Below the pieces are notes generated by a model, which saw only the letters and a list, made by a program, of their open reading frames with translations, made no database searches and had not been told where the DNA came from. A program made the position numbers and the translations under genes. Below, piece after piece: positions 10,388 through 18,858 of a DNA stretch of 36,582 nt. Position 1 is the stretch's first letter; each line of letters opens with the position of its first letter. The stretch comes from Streptomyces afghaniensis 772 (GTDB lineage: Bacteria; Actinomycetota; Actinomycetes; Streptomycetales; Streptomycetaceae), in NCBI GenBank assembly GCA_000415505.1, contig KE354400.1, positions 1 through 36,582 of the forward strand. The letters are read 5' to 3'.

Positions 10388-11164
10388 TCAGTCGGCCTCT
10401 GCGCGGGGCGGGCGGGGGCCGCCGAGTTCTACCGCCGTGCAGCGCCAGCGGAGGTCCTGGCCGAGTTCCAGGCGGAAGGCCATGGCGCGCAGTCGGTCGC
10501 CGGCGCCGATGCGGGCGAAGGCCTCGATGGCGCCGGGGCGGGGTTCGAAGTAGCCGATGTCCCGGACGACGGGGCGGGCGCCGCGGGTGCGCAGGGGGCC
10601 GCGCTCGGCGAGCCAGGCCAGTTCGTCGTAGGCGCGGCCCCGGGTGTGGCGGAGCATCGAGTGGACGGGGCGGTGGCCGCTGAGCACGGCGAGCAGGAGG
10701 TCGGCGAAGAGGTCGGTGGGGAGGAGGCGGGGGACCGGAGCCGGGCGGCGGGGGTGCTGGGCCGGGACGCGTGGGGCGGTGTCCCGCAGGGCCGGAGCGG
10801 GTGTGGCCTTCCGGGATGCCGGAACCGGTGTGGAGTTCCGGGATGCCGGGGCGGTGGTTCCGGTCGCTCTGCGGGGTGCTGGCGGGGGCGGCGGAGGGCG
10901 TCGGTGGGCGGGTGTCAGGTGGGGCGGGTGCGGGGGCTCGCGGTGCGGGCGGAGCCCGGAGGCCTGCCGTCGGCTGCCGGGTGGGCGGGCTCCGCGGGGT
11001 GCGGGTGGGCGGTGCCCCGGGGACCGGGAGTGGGGCTCCCGGGGGTGCGTGGTGTGGTGCTGCCGGGTGTGCGTGGCGGCGCGTGCCGCCGGGCGGCGTG
11101 GGTCGCGGCGGGCCGGCGGGCGGGCGGCCGGGCGCTGCTGTGCCCTGGTCATGACCTTGTGCAT
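10388..11164 (-). CDS. Rv3235 family protein with long Pro/Arg-rich N-terminus
   Basis: The conserved part is the last 110 residues or so: FADLLLAVLSGHRPVHSMLRH, then LRTRGARPVVRDIGYFEPRPG, then a strand-rich end containing AMAFRLELGQDLRWRCTAVEL. This matches the small Rv3235 family, conserved next to secA in actinobacteria and of unknown function. The N-terminal half is low-complexity Pro/Arg/His, probably disordered, and includes two exact-length 27-bp repeat units (10794-10820 and 10821-10847). The start at 11164 (MHKVMTRAQQR) is preferred since GGGGA precedes it; an ATG at 11182 is possible. It converges on secA. Confidence 0.75.
   Translation of the reverse strand: MHKVMTRAQQRPAARPPARRDPRRPAARAATHTRQHHTTHPREPHSRSPGHRPPAPRGARPPGSRRQASGLRPHREPPHPPHLTPAHRRPPPPPPAPRRATGTTAPASRNSTPVPASRKATPAPALRDTAPRVPAQHPRRPAPVPRLLPTDLFADLLLAVLSGHRPVHSMLRHTRGRAYDELAWLAERGPLRTRGARPVVRDIGYFEPRPGAIEAFARIGAGDRLRAMAFRLELGQDLRWRCTAVELGGPRPPRAEAD
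10794..10847. repeat. Two 27-bp tandem units in the Rv3235-family gene
   Basis: Units 10794-10820 and 10821-10847 both end TTCCGGGATGCC and differ at a few bases; a decayed third unit follows. On the coding strand they give repeated short Pro/Ala/Ser/Arg segments (ASRNSTPVPASRKATPAPA), explaining part of the low-complexity N-terminal region. Confidence 0.7.
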
Positions 11165-11486
11165 GGGGGGTCCCCGTTTCATGGGCCCGGTAGATACCGG
11201 GGGGTAACTTCGGGTTGGTGATCTTGTACGGGGCCGACGGGGGCAGAGGCAAGGAAGCGGACACCGGGTGGCGGGCGCCGGAAGGGTTCACCTATCCGGG
11301 TGGTGCGCAGGGCATGAAGCCAGTCAGTGCGGGGGCGGGCCGGGTGAATGACGGGCCCGGAGTTGCCGCGTCCGGCGTCACAGGGCGGAACTCGAAAGGG
11401 GACGCGCCGCACGTATCCTGAAGGCCCTCCGGAGCCCTGCGACCGTGACCACGACCACGAAACGACCACGAAAGAAGCGGCCAGCC

Positions 11487-12002
11487 ATGCGTGTCTACGT
11501 GCCCCTGACCCTCCCCGGCCTCGCCGAGGCGTACAAGACGGGTGAGCTGGGAGCCGGGCCGTTCGCCGCGTACGCCGTGACGCCCGGGCTGCGCGAGTGG
11601 TACCTCTCCGACGACATCGAGGAACTGGAGTACGCGGCGCTGAGCCGGGCCGCCCTGGCCTCGCTGCGGCTGCTGGCGGCCGAGCCGGAGGCGCCGCGGC
11701 GGCGGGTCGTGGTGGCCGTGGACGTGCCCGACCGGGCCGCGAGCGCGGACCCCGACCGGGGGCTCGACCCGGCGGCGCTGGGAGAGGTGCGGGTCGCCGG
11801 CCCCGTCGCGCTGGCCAAGGCCGCGTCCGTGCATGTCGACGCCGCGGATGCGGAGGCGGACGTGACCGCGGCGGCCGAGGCCCTGCCCGCGGCGGACGGT
11901 GGGGACGACGACGCGCAGTTCGTCGTGGACGGGGCGGAGGACCACGAGCTGCTGTGGTTCGCCACGCAGGAGATCCCGAACCTGGTGGGGCGCGGGGACT
12001 GA
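11487..12002 (+). CDS. DUF6912 family protein
   Basis: The 171-residue product starts MRVYVPLTLPGLAEAYKTGE and ends in an acidic stretch followed by HELLWFATQEIPNLVGRGD. This pattern matches the actinobacterial family DUF6912, for which no function is known to me. There is no signal peptide or membrane segment, so it is likely cytoplasmic. The frame opens at 11445, but the upstream part encodes Thr/Lys/Arg-rich sequence from a repeated GACCACGA motif, so the ATG at 11487 is used. TATCCT at about 11414-11419 could be a -10 box. The gene precedes the HAD gene on the same strand with an 87-base gap. Confidence 0.75.
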   Translation: MRVYVPLTLPGLAEAYKTGELGAGPFAAYAVTPGLREWYLSDDIEELEYAALSRAALASLRLLAAEPEAPRRRVVVAVDVPDRAASADPDRGLDPAALGEVRVAGPVALAKAASVHVDAADAEADVTAAAEALPAADGGDDDAQFVVDGAEDHELLWFATQEIPNLVGRGD

Positions 12003-12076
12003 GCGCCGGGGCGGGTGCTCTCGGCGTTCAGGGGGCGCGTTGAGTTGCCGTTCTCTTGATTGTCAGTGGGGGCGGG

Positions 12077-12090
12077 TACGTTTTGGGGCA
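12077..12090 (+). promoter_or_regulatory. Candidate -10 box for a leaderless HAD-gene transcript
   Basis: TACGTT at 12077-12082 fits TAnnnT, with TTGATT at 12056-12061 as a possible -35 (15-nt spacer, short). Only seven bases separate the -10 box from the ATG, so transcription would start at or next to the start codon, and no clear ribosome binding site is present. Confidence 0.4.
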
Positions 12091-12752
12091 TGGGGAAGCA
12101 GACGGGCGCGCACATTGTCTGGGACTGGAACGGGACGCTGTTCCATGACATCGACGCGATCATCGGGGCGACGAACGCGGCGTTCGCCGAGCTGGGGCTG
12201 GAGCCGCTGACGCTGGAGAAGTACCGGGAGCTGTACTGCGTGCCGGTGCCGAAGTTCTATGAGCGGCTGATGGGGCGGCTGCCGACCGAGGCCGAGTGGG
12301 AGGTCATGGACGACATCTTCCATCGGTACTACGCGGAGCACCGGGTGAGCTGCGGGCTGACGGTGGGGGCGGTGGAGCTGCTGTCCGGGTGGCGGTCGGC
12401 GGGGCGGAGTCAGTCGATCCTGAGCATGTACGTGCACGAGGAGCTGGTCCCGTTGGTGCGGGGGTTCGGGATCGAGCCGCACTTCATACGGGTGGACGGG
12501 CGGACCGGGCCGTCGGGGGGCAGCAAGGCCGAGCACATGGTGCGGCATCTGGGGTCACTGAGAGTTGATCCTGAGCGGACCGTTGTGATCGGGGATGCGG
12601 CGGATGACGCGGTGGCTGCGCAGCATGTGGGTGCGCGGGCCGTGCTGTACACCGGCGGGTCGCACAGTCGGGCGAGTCTGGAGGCAGTGGGGGTGCCTGT
12701 GGTGGACACGCTTGAGGAGGCCGTGGCGGAGGCGGAGCGGCTGGCGGCGTAG
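12090..12752 (+). CDS. HAD family hydrolase
   Basis: The product is 220 residues from the ATG at 12090. Motif I is DWNGTLFHD, so the nucleophile Asp is present but the usual second Asp of DxD is Asn. Motif IV is present as VVIGDAADD, and a motif III Lys lies near GGSKAEHMV. A helical cap (residues about 15-90) fits the phosphoglycolate phosphatase-like group. A HAD with DxN can still be a phosphatase, but the acid/base step may differ; the substrate is unknown. The repeat copy B follows the stop codon closely. Confidence 0.83.
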   Translation: MGKQTGAHIVWDWNGTLFHDIDAIIGATNAAFAELGLEPLTLEKYRELYCVPVPKFYERLMGRLPTEAEWEVMDDIFHRYYAEHRVSCGLTVGAVELLSGWRSAGRSQSILSMYVHEELVPLVRGFGIEPHFIRVDGRTGPSGGSKAEHMVRHLGSLRVDPERTVVIGDAADDAVAAQHVGARAVLYTGGSHSRASLEAVGVPVVDTLEEAVAEAERLAA

Positions 12753-12774
12753 CTGGGTGCTCGGCGTCGGTGCT

Positions 12775-12859
12775 GGGGGCGGGTGGGGCCGCAGCCCGGC
12801 GGAGGGGGGTGCCGCTGCGCCCACCCGGGCCGCCCTCAGCGGCACGATTGCCCGCAGCT
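12775..12859. repeat. Dispersed structured repeat, copy B
   Basis: This is the second copy of the element at 6483-6565, ending CGGCACGATTGCCCGCAGCT. Here GTGCCGCTG and CAGCGGCAC form a perfect 9-bp inverted repeat, and GGGTGGGGCCGCAG is nearly complementary to CTGCGCCCACCC. It begins about 22 nt after the HAD stop codon. Confidence 0.7.
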
Positions 12860-13229
12860 ATGGCCGCCGATAGGTGGCCGCACTGTGCAGAACGTCAAAC
12901 TTCCAGGCCTGGTTTTGTACACATACGGCTCATGACGGGCCCCCTGTGAGGAGCGATAGCCTTGGTGGCGTGATCAGCGCGATAGTTCGCGGGGACGTCG
13001 TCGTCCCTGCCCTGCGCCCGGAGAGCACGGACCACATCCGTGACCGGGCGGCGGTCGCTGGTCTTCGCGGGCGGGACGGGGCTTCGAGGACTCCCTGGAC
13101 GCCGAGCACCACCCGGATCGAGGCGTCGCAGAGAGCAGCCTCACACCCGTGGGGCAGCTCAAGATTGGCTCAGACACCCCCGCTCATCTCACCTTGCGGC
13201 ATAGCGTCGGAACAGACCGGATACCCCGT

Positions 13230-13247
13230 GTCACGACGTGACGTCGT
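13230..13247. promoter_or_regulatory. Nested palindromes upstream of gdh
   Basis: GTCACG-A-CGTGAC (13230-13242) and ACGACG-TGA-CGTCGT (13233-13247) overlap. A further TACGTCACG follows about 22 nt later. This is a candidate regulator binding site 63 nt before the gdh start; no regulator is identified. Confidence 0.35.
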
Positions 13248-13309
13248 AAGCGCAGAGGCCGTACTTCCTTCTACGTCACGCAACGGCGCGCGACAGGAGC
13301 CAGAGGACA

Positions 13310-16300
13310 ATGCAGACCAAGCTGGACGAAGCCAAGGCCGAGTTGCTCGAGAGGGCCGCCCGGGTAGCTGAGAACAGCCCGGTCGGGGGGCACCTACCGA
13401 CCGGGTCGACGGGCGAGGAGACCCCAGACGCCCAGGAAGCCCCGGATCGCGAGTCCCTGCTCTCGTTCCTCCAGCGTTACTACCTGCACACGGCCCCGGA
13501 GGACCTCAGCGACCGTGACCCGGTCGATGTCTTCGGAGCCGCCGTCTCGCACTACCGGCTGGCCGAGAACCGCCCCCAGGGCACGGCCAACGTGCGGGTG
13601 CACACCCCCACGGTCGAAGAGAACGGGTGGACGTGCAGCCACTCCGTCGTCGAGGTCGTCACCGACGACATGCCCTTCCTCGTCGACTCCGTCACCAATG
13701 AGCTGACGCGGCAGGGGCGCGGGATCCACGTCGTCATCCACCCGCAGTTCGTCGTGCGGCGCGATGTCACCGGCAAGCTCATCGAGGTGCTGCCCACGCC
13801 CGCGACCGGCATGGGCGACCTTCCGCACGACGCGCACATCGAATCCTGGATCCATGTCGAGATCGACCGCGAGACCGACCGGGCCGATCTGAAGCAGATC
13901 ACCGCCGACCTGCTGCGGGTGCTGTCCGACGCCCGTGAGGCCGTCGAGGACTGGGGCAAGATGCGGGAGGCGGCGATCCGGCTGGCGGAGGGGCTGCCGG
14001 ACGAGCCCATCCCCGGTGACCTGCCCGGACCCCAGGTCGAGGAGGCCCGCGAGCTGCTGCGCTGGCTGGCCGACGACCACTTCACCTTCCTCGGCTACCG
14101 CGAGTACCAGCTGCGCGGGGACGACTCGCTGGCCGCCGTGCCCGGCACCGGCCTCGGCATCCTGCGCGCCGACCCGCACCACTCCGATCAGGAGAGCCAC
14201 CCGGTCAGCCCGTCCTTCGAGCGGCTGCCCGCCGACGCCCGGGCCAAGGCGCGCGAGCACAAGCTGCTCGTCCTGACCAAGGCGAACAGCCGGTCGACCG
14301 TGCACCGGCCGTCGTACCTGGACTACATCGGGGTCAAGAAGTTCGACGCCGAGGGCAATGTCGTCGGCGAGCGGCGGTTCCTCGGGCTGTTCTCCTCCGC
14401 CGCCTACACCGAGTCCGTGCGCCGGGTCCCGGTCATCCGGCGCAAGGTCGAGGAGGTCCTCGAACAGGCCGGGTTCTCGCCCAACAGCCACGACGGTCGC
14501 GACCTGCTCCAGATCCTGGAGACGTACCCGCGCGACGAGCTGTTCCAGACCCCGGTCGACGAGCTGCGGTCCATTGTCACCTCCGTCCTCTACCTCCAGG
14601 AGCGCAGGCGGCTGAGGCTCTACCTGCGCCAGGACGAGTACGGGCGCTACTACTCCGCCCTCGTCTACCTCCCGCGCGACCGCTACACCACGGCCGTCCG
14701 CCTGCGGATCATCGAGATCCTCAAGGAGGAACTGGGCGGCATCAGCGTCGACTTCACGGCCTGGAACACCGAGTCGATCCTGTCCCGGCTGCACTTCGTG
14801 GTCCGGGTCCCGCAGGGCACCGAGCTGCCCGAGCTGTCCGACGCCGACAAGGACCGCATCGAGGCCCGGCTGGTGGAGGCCGCGCGCTCCTGGGAGGACG
14901 CCTTCGCCGAGGCGCTCAACGCCGAGCTCGGCGAGGAGCAGGCGGCGGAACTGATGCGCCGGTACGCGCACGCCTTCCCCGAGGGCTACAAGGCCGACCA
15001 CAACCCGCGCGCCGCGGTCGCCGACCTCGTCCACCTCGAACAGCTGAACGCAGAGGAAGGCAAGGACTTCGCGCTCAGCCTCTACGAGCCGGTGGGCGCC
15101 GCCCCCGAGGAGCGCCGCTTCAAGATCTACCGCACGGGCGACGCCATCTCCCTGTCGGCGGTGCTGCCGGTCCTCAACCGGCTCGGCGTCGAGGTCGTCG
15201 ACGAGCGGCCGTACGAGCTGCGCTGCTCGGACCGGAGCGTGGCCTGGATCTACGACTTCGGCCTGCGCATGCCCCGCTCCGGCAGCGGCGGGGACTACCT
15301 CGGCGACGACGCCCGCGAGCGGTTCCAGGACGCCTTCGCCGCCACCTGGACCGGCAAGGCGGAGAACGACGGCTTCAACGCCCTGGTGCTGAGCGCCGGG
15401 CTGACCTGGCGCCAGGCGATGGTGCTGCGGGCGTACGCGAAGTACCTGAGGCAGGCGGCGTCCACGTTCAGCCAGGACTACATGGAGGACACCCTCCGCA
15501 ACAACGTCCACACCACCCGCCTGCTCGTCTCCCTGTTCGAGGCACGGATGTCGCCGGACCGGCAGCGCGCGGGACACGAGATCGTGGACGCGCTGCTGGA
15601 GGAGGTCGACGCGGCCCTCGACCAGGTGGCCTCGCTCGACGAGGACCGGATCCTGCGGTCCTTCCTCACCGTCATCAAGGCGACGCTGCGGACCAACTTC
15701 TTCCAGGAGGCGGCGGGCGGCAAGCCGCACGAGTACATCTCCATGAAGTTCGACCCGCAGGCCATCCCGGACCTTCCGGCGCCCCGCCCGGCGTTCGAGA
15801 TCTGGGTGTACTCGCCGCGCGTCGAGGGCGTGCACCTGCGCTTCGGCAAGGTCGCGCGCGGTGGTCTGCGCTGGTCCGACCGGCGTGAGGACTTCCGCAC
15901 GGAGATCCTCGGCCTGGTCAAGGCGCAGATGGTGAAGAACACCGTCATCGTGCCGGTCGGCGCCAAGGGCGGCTTCGTCGCCAAGCAGCTGCCCGACCCG
16001 AGCGTCGACCGGGACGCGTGGATGGCCGAGGGCGTCGCCAGCTACAAGACCTTCATCTCGGCGCTGCTCGACATCACCGACAACATGGTGGCCGGCGAGG
16101 TCGTGCCCCCGGCGGACGTCGTGAGGCACGACGAGGACGACACCTACCTCGTCGTCGCCGCCGACAAGGGCACCGCGACCTTCTCCGACATCGCCAACGG
16201 GGTCGCCGAGCAGTACAACTTCTGGCTCGGCGACGCCTTCGCCTCCGGCGGCTCGGCCGGCTACGACCACAAGGGCATGGGCATCACCGCCCGCGGCGCC

Positions 16301-18268
16301 TGGGAGTCCGTCAAGCGGCACTTCCGGGAGCTGGGCGTGGACACGCAGACCCAGGACTTCACGGTCGTCGGCATCGGCGACATGTCCGGTGACGTGTTCG
16401 GCAACGGCATGCTGCTCTCCGAGCACATCCGGCTGGTGGCCGCCTTCGACCACCGGCACATCTTCATCGACCCGAACCCGGACGCCGCCACCTCCTACGC
16501 CGAGCGCCGCCGCCTGTTCGAGCTGCCGCGTTCCAGCTGGGAGGACTACAACAAGGAGCTCCTGTCGGCCGGCGGCGGCATCTTCCCGCGTACGGCCAAG
16601 GCGATCCCGGTCAACGCCCACATCCGCGAGGCCCTCGGCATCGAGGCCAAGGTCACCAAGCTGACCCCGGCCGACCTGATGAAGGCGATCCTCCAGGCGC
16701 CGGTGGACCTGCTGTGGAACGGCGGCATCGGTACGTACGTCAAGTCCTCCGCCGAGTCCAACGCTGACGTCGGCGACAAGGCCAACGACGCCATCCGCGT
16801 CGACGGCAAGGACCTGCGCGTCAAGGTCGTCGGCGAGGGCGGCAACCTGGGCCTGACCCAGCTCGGCCGGATCGAGTTCGCGCTGCACGGCGGCCGGATC
16901 AACACCGACGCCATCGACAACAGCGCGGGCGTGGACACCTCCGACCACGAGGTGAACATCAAGATCCTGCTCAACGGCCTGGTCGCGGACGGCGACATGA
17001 CCGTCAAGCAGCGCAACAAGCTGCTCGCCGAGATGACGGACGAGGTCGGCCAGCTGGTGCTGCGCAACAACTACGCGCAGAACACGGCGATCGCCAACGC
17101 CCTCGCCCAGTCCAAGGACATGCTCCACGCCCAGCAGCGCTTCATGAAGCACCTGGTCAGGGAAGGTCACCTCGACCGGGCGCTGGAGTTCCTGCCCACC
17201 GACCGGCAGATCCGCGAGCGGCTCGCCCAGGGGCAGGGCCTGACCAGCCCGGAGACGGCCGTCCTGCTGGCGTACACGAAGATCACGGTCGCCGAGGAGC
17301 TGTTGCACACCTCGCTGCCCGACGACCCGTACCTGCGGGGCCTGCTGCACTGCTACTTCCCGACCGCGCTGCGCGAGCAGTTCGCGGAGCGCATCGACGG
17401 CCACCCGCTGCGCCGTGAGATCACCACGACCGTCCTGGTCAACGACACGGTCAACACCGGCGGTACGACGTACCTGCACCGCCTGCGCGAGGAGACCGGC
17501 GCATCCCTGGAGGAGATCGTCCGGGCCCAGACCGCGGCCCGTGCGATCTTCCGCTCCGCCGAGGTGTGGGACGGGGTGGAGGCGCTCGACAACAAGGCCG
17601 AGGCCGACGTCCAGACCCGCATCCGGCTGCACTCGCGCCGTCTCGTGGAGCGCGGCACGCGCTGGCTGCTCAACAACCGGCCGCAACCGCTCCAGCTCGC
17701 CGAGACCGTCGACTTCTTCGCCGACCGGGTCGAGCAGGTCTGGGGGCAGCTGCCGAAGCTGCTGCGCGGCGCGGACCTGGAGTGGTACCAGAAGATCTAC
17801 GACGAGCTGACGGACGCCGGTGTCCCGGACGAACTCGCCACCCGCGTGGCCGGGTTCTCCTCCGCCTTCCCGACGCTCGACATCGTCTCGATCGCCGACC
17901 GCATGGGCCGGGAGCCGCTGGACGTCGCCGAGGTCTACTACGACCTCGCCGACCGGCTGCGGATCACCCAGCTCATGGACCGCATCATCGAGCTGCCCCG
18001 CGCCGACCGCTGGCAGTCCATGGCCCGCGCGGCGATCCGCGAGGACCTGTACGCGGCGCACGCGGCGCTGACCGCGGACGTCCTGGCGGTGGGCAACGGC
18101 ACGTCGACGCCCGAGCAGCGCTACAAGGCGTGGGAGCAGAAGAACGCGGCGATCCTCGGCCGGGCCCGCACCACACTGGAGGAGATCCAGGGATCCGAGG
18201 CGTTCGACCTCGCGAACCTGTCGGTGGCGATGCGGACGATGCGCACGCTGCTGCGGACGCATTCGTAG
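13310..18268 (+). CDS. gdh: NAD-specific glutamate dehydrogenase, large (180-kDa) type
   Basis: The 1652-residue product is the L_180 class of NAD-dependent glutamate dehydrogenase, first studied in Streptomyces clavuligerus, which deaminates glutamate to 2-oxoglutarate and ammonium. The long N-terminal half has ACT-like regulatory domains (for example NGWTCSHSVVEVVTDDMPFL). The catalytic core contains GKVARGGLRWSDRREDFRTE near 847-866, the Lys-rich KNTVIVPVGAKGGF near 877-890, and the nucleotide-binding GIGDMSGDVFGNGMLLS near 1021-1040. The C-terminal helical region is typical of the class. The start MQTKLDEAK follows AGAGGACA. The length is as expected, with no frame breaks. It has its own terminator. 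Confidence 0.97.
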   Translation: MQTKLDEAKAELLERAARVAENSPVGGHLPTGSTGEETPDAQEAPDRESLLSFLQRYYLHTAPEDLSDRDPVDVFGAAVSHYRLAENRPQGTANVRVHTPTVEENGWTCSHSVVEVVTDDMPFLVDSVTNELTRQGRGIHVVIHPQFVVRRDVTGKLIEVLPTPATGMGDLPHDAHIESWIHVEIDRETDRADLKQITADLLRVLSDAREAVEDWGKMREAAIRLAEGLPDEPIPGDLPGPQVEEARELLRWLADDHFTFLGYREYQLRGDDSLAAVPGTGLGILRADPHHSDQESHPVSPSFERLPADARAKAREHKLLVLTKANSRSTVHRPSYLDYIGVKKFDAEGNVVGERRFLGLFSSAAYTESVRRVPVIRRKVEEVLEQAGFSPNSHDGRDLLQILETYPRDELFQTPVDELRSIVTSVLYLQERRRLRLYLRQDEYGRYYSALVYLPRDRYTTAVRLRIIEILKEELGGISVDFTAWNTESILSRLHFVVRVPQGTELPELSDADKDRIEARLVEAARSWEDAFAEALNAELGEEQAAELMRRYAHAFPEGYKADHNPRAAVADLVHLEQLNAEEGKDFALSLYEPVGAAPEERRFKIYRTGDAISLSAVLPVLNRLGVEVVDERPYELRCSDRSVAWIYDFGLRMPRSGSGGDYLGDDARERFQDAFAATWTGKAENDGFNALVLSAGLTWRQAMVLRAYAKYLRQAASTFSQDYMEDTLRNNVHTTRLLVSLFEARMSPDRQRAGHEIVDALLEEVDAALDQVASLDEDRILRSFLTVIKATLRTNFFQEAAGGKPHEYISMKFDPQAIPDLPAPRPAFEIWVYSPRVEGVHLRFGKVARGGLRWSDRREDFRTEILGLVKAQMVKNTVIVPVGAKGGFVAKQLPDPSVDRDAWMAEGVASYKTFISALLDITDNMVAGEVVPPADVVRHDEDDTYLVVAADKGTATFSDIANGVAEQYNFWLGDAFASGGSAGYDHKGMGITARGAWESVKRHFRELGVDTQTQDFTVVGIGDMSGDVFGNGMLLSEHIRLVAAFDHRHIFIDPNPDAATSYAERRRLFELPRSSWEDYNKELLSAGGGIFPRTAKAIPVNAHIREALGIEAKVTKLTPADLMKAILQAPVDLLWNGGIGTYVKSSAESNADVGDKANDAIRVDGKDLRVKVVGEGGNLGLTQLGRIEFALHGGRINTDAIDNSAGVDTSDHEVNIKILLNGLVADGDMTVKQRNKLLAEMTDEVGQLVLRNNYAQNTAIANALAQSKDMLHAQQRFMKHLVREGHLDRALEFLPTDRQIRERLAQGQGLTSPETAVLLAYTKITVAEELLHTSLPDDPYLRGLLHCYFPTALREQFAERIDGHPLRREITTTVLVNDTVNTGGTTYLHRLREETGASLEEIVRAQTAARAIFRSAEVWDGVEALDNKAEADVQTRIRLHSRRLVERGTRWLLNNRPQPLQLAETVDFFADRVEQVWGQLPKLLRGADLEWYQKIYDELTDAGVPDELATRVAGFSSAFPTLDIVSIADRMGREPLDVAEVYYDLADRLRITQLMDRIIELPRADRWQSMARAAIREDLYAAHAALTADVLAVGNGTSTPEQRYKAWEQKNAAILGRARTTLEEIQGSEAFDLANLSVAMRTMRTLLRTHS

Positions 18269-18285
18269 CAGTACGGCGTCCTGGG

Positions 18286-18313
18286 CGCCCCGGGCCGATT
18301 CCGGCCCGGGGCG
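18286..18313 (+). terminator. Intrinsic terminator after gdh
   Basis: CGCCCCGGGCCG at 18286-18297 pairs perfectly over 12 bp with CGGCCCGGGGCG at 18302-18313, loop ATTC, followed by the T-rich TCTTCTTCTT. It sits 17 nt after the gdh stop. Confidence 0.9.
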
Positions 18314-18399
18314 TCTTCTTCTTGGCGTGCGTTTTGTTCTTGGCGTGCCTTAGGGCGATTCGAGTGGAGGACTTACCGTTTCCGGCTAAGGCTTAGGAC

Positions 18400-18858
18400 G
18401 TGACAGTGAACCTCTCCGGGGAGCGAGCGGCCGCTCCCCCCACGCCGGTGAAGCGCGTCGTCGTCGAAGTGGTGAACTTCGCGCTGGTCGGCGGGAGCGG
18501 CGTCGCGGTGAACTTCCTGGTGTTCAACGTGCTCCTGCACGGCCTGCACCGGGCTGCCATGCCGGCGACCGTGCTGGCCAGCCTGATCGCCATGGGCACC
18601 AATTACCTCGGGTTCCGGTATTTCACCTACCGGGACAGGGCGTCCCGGACCCGGCGCCAGATCGCGCTGTTCTTCGTCTTCAGCGGAATCGGCGTGGCCA
18701 TGGAGAGCGGGCTGTTCTACGTCGGATACCACGGACTCGGCCTGACCGGCCCCTTCGAGTCCAACGCGGTCAAGGCGGCTTCCATCGTGCTGGCCTCTGC
18801 CTTCCGCTTCCTCGTCTACCGCACCTGGGTGTTCCAGCACGATGCGCACCGCACCTAG
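18400..18858 (+). CDS. GtrA-like membrane protein
   Basis: The 152-residue product starts at GTG 18400 and has four hydrophobic segments (around residues 25-48, 55-72, 88-110 and 123-143) with the GtrA pattern NFALVGGSGVAVNFLVFN and the NYLGFRYFTYRDR loop. GtrA-family proteins are thought to flip polyprenyl-phosphate sugars or otherwise support membrane glycosyl transfer. The next gene starts 17 bases before this one ends, so the two are almost certainly co-translated, which fits a role as partner of the following GT-C-like protein. The start has no strong ribosome binding site. Confidence 0.85.
   Translation: MTVNLSGERAAAPPTPVKRVVVEVVNFALVGGSGVAVNFLVFNVLLHGLHRAAMPATVLASLIAMGTNYLGFRYFTYRDRASRTRRQIALFFVFSGIGVAMESGLFYVGYHGLGLTGPFESNAVKAASIVLASAFRFLVYRTWVFQHDAHRT

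Larger units (their letters stand above)
12753..13309. other. Long intergenic region before gdh
   Basis: This 557-base gap holds repeat copy B, a candidate promoter (ATGACG 12932-12937, 19-nt spacer, TAGCCT 12957-12962) and, seven bases later, a GTG at 12970 that opens a frame with good codon bias for about 55 codons (VISAIVRGDVVVPALRPEST...). The frame stays open into gdh in another phase, so either the small gene is frame-broken or it is not real. Nearer gdh lie nested palindromes at 13230-13247. I recognise no protein family in the small frame. Confidence 0.45.

Noticed and set aside
12874-13371. Full 165-residue protein before gdh
   Set aside because: It overlaps the gdh start by 62 bases, and its first part includes promoter-like sequence; at most a smaller gene from 12970 is plausible.
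13394-18262. 1622-codon open frame antisense to gdh
   Set aside because: It is the complement of a well-recognised gene; long antisense frames are expected in high-GC DNA, and the product has no family features.
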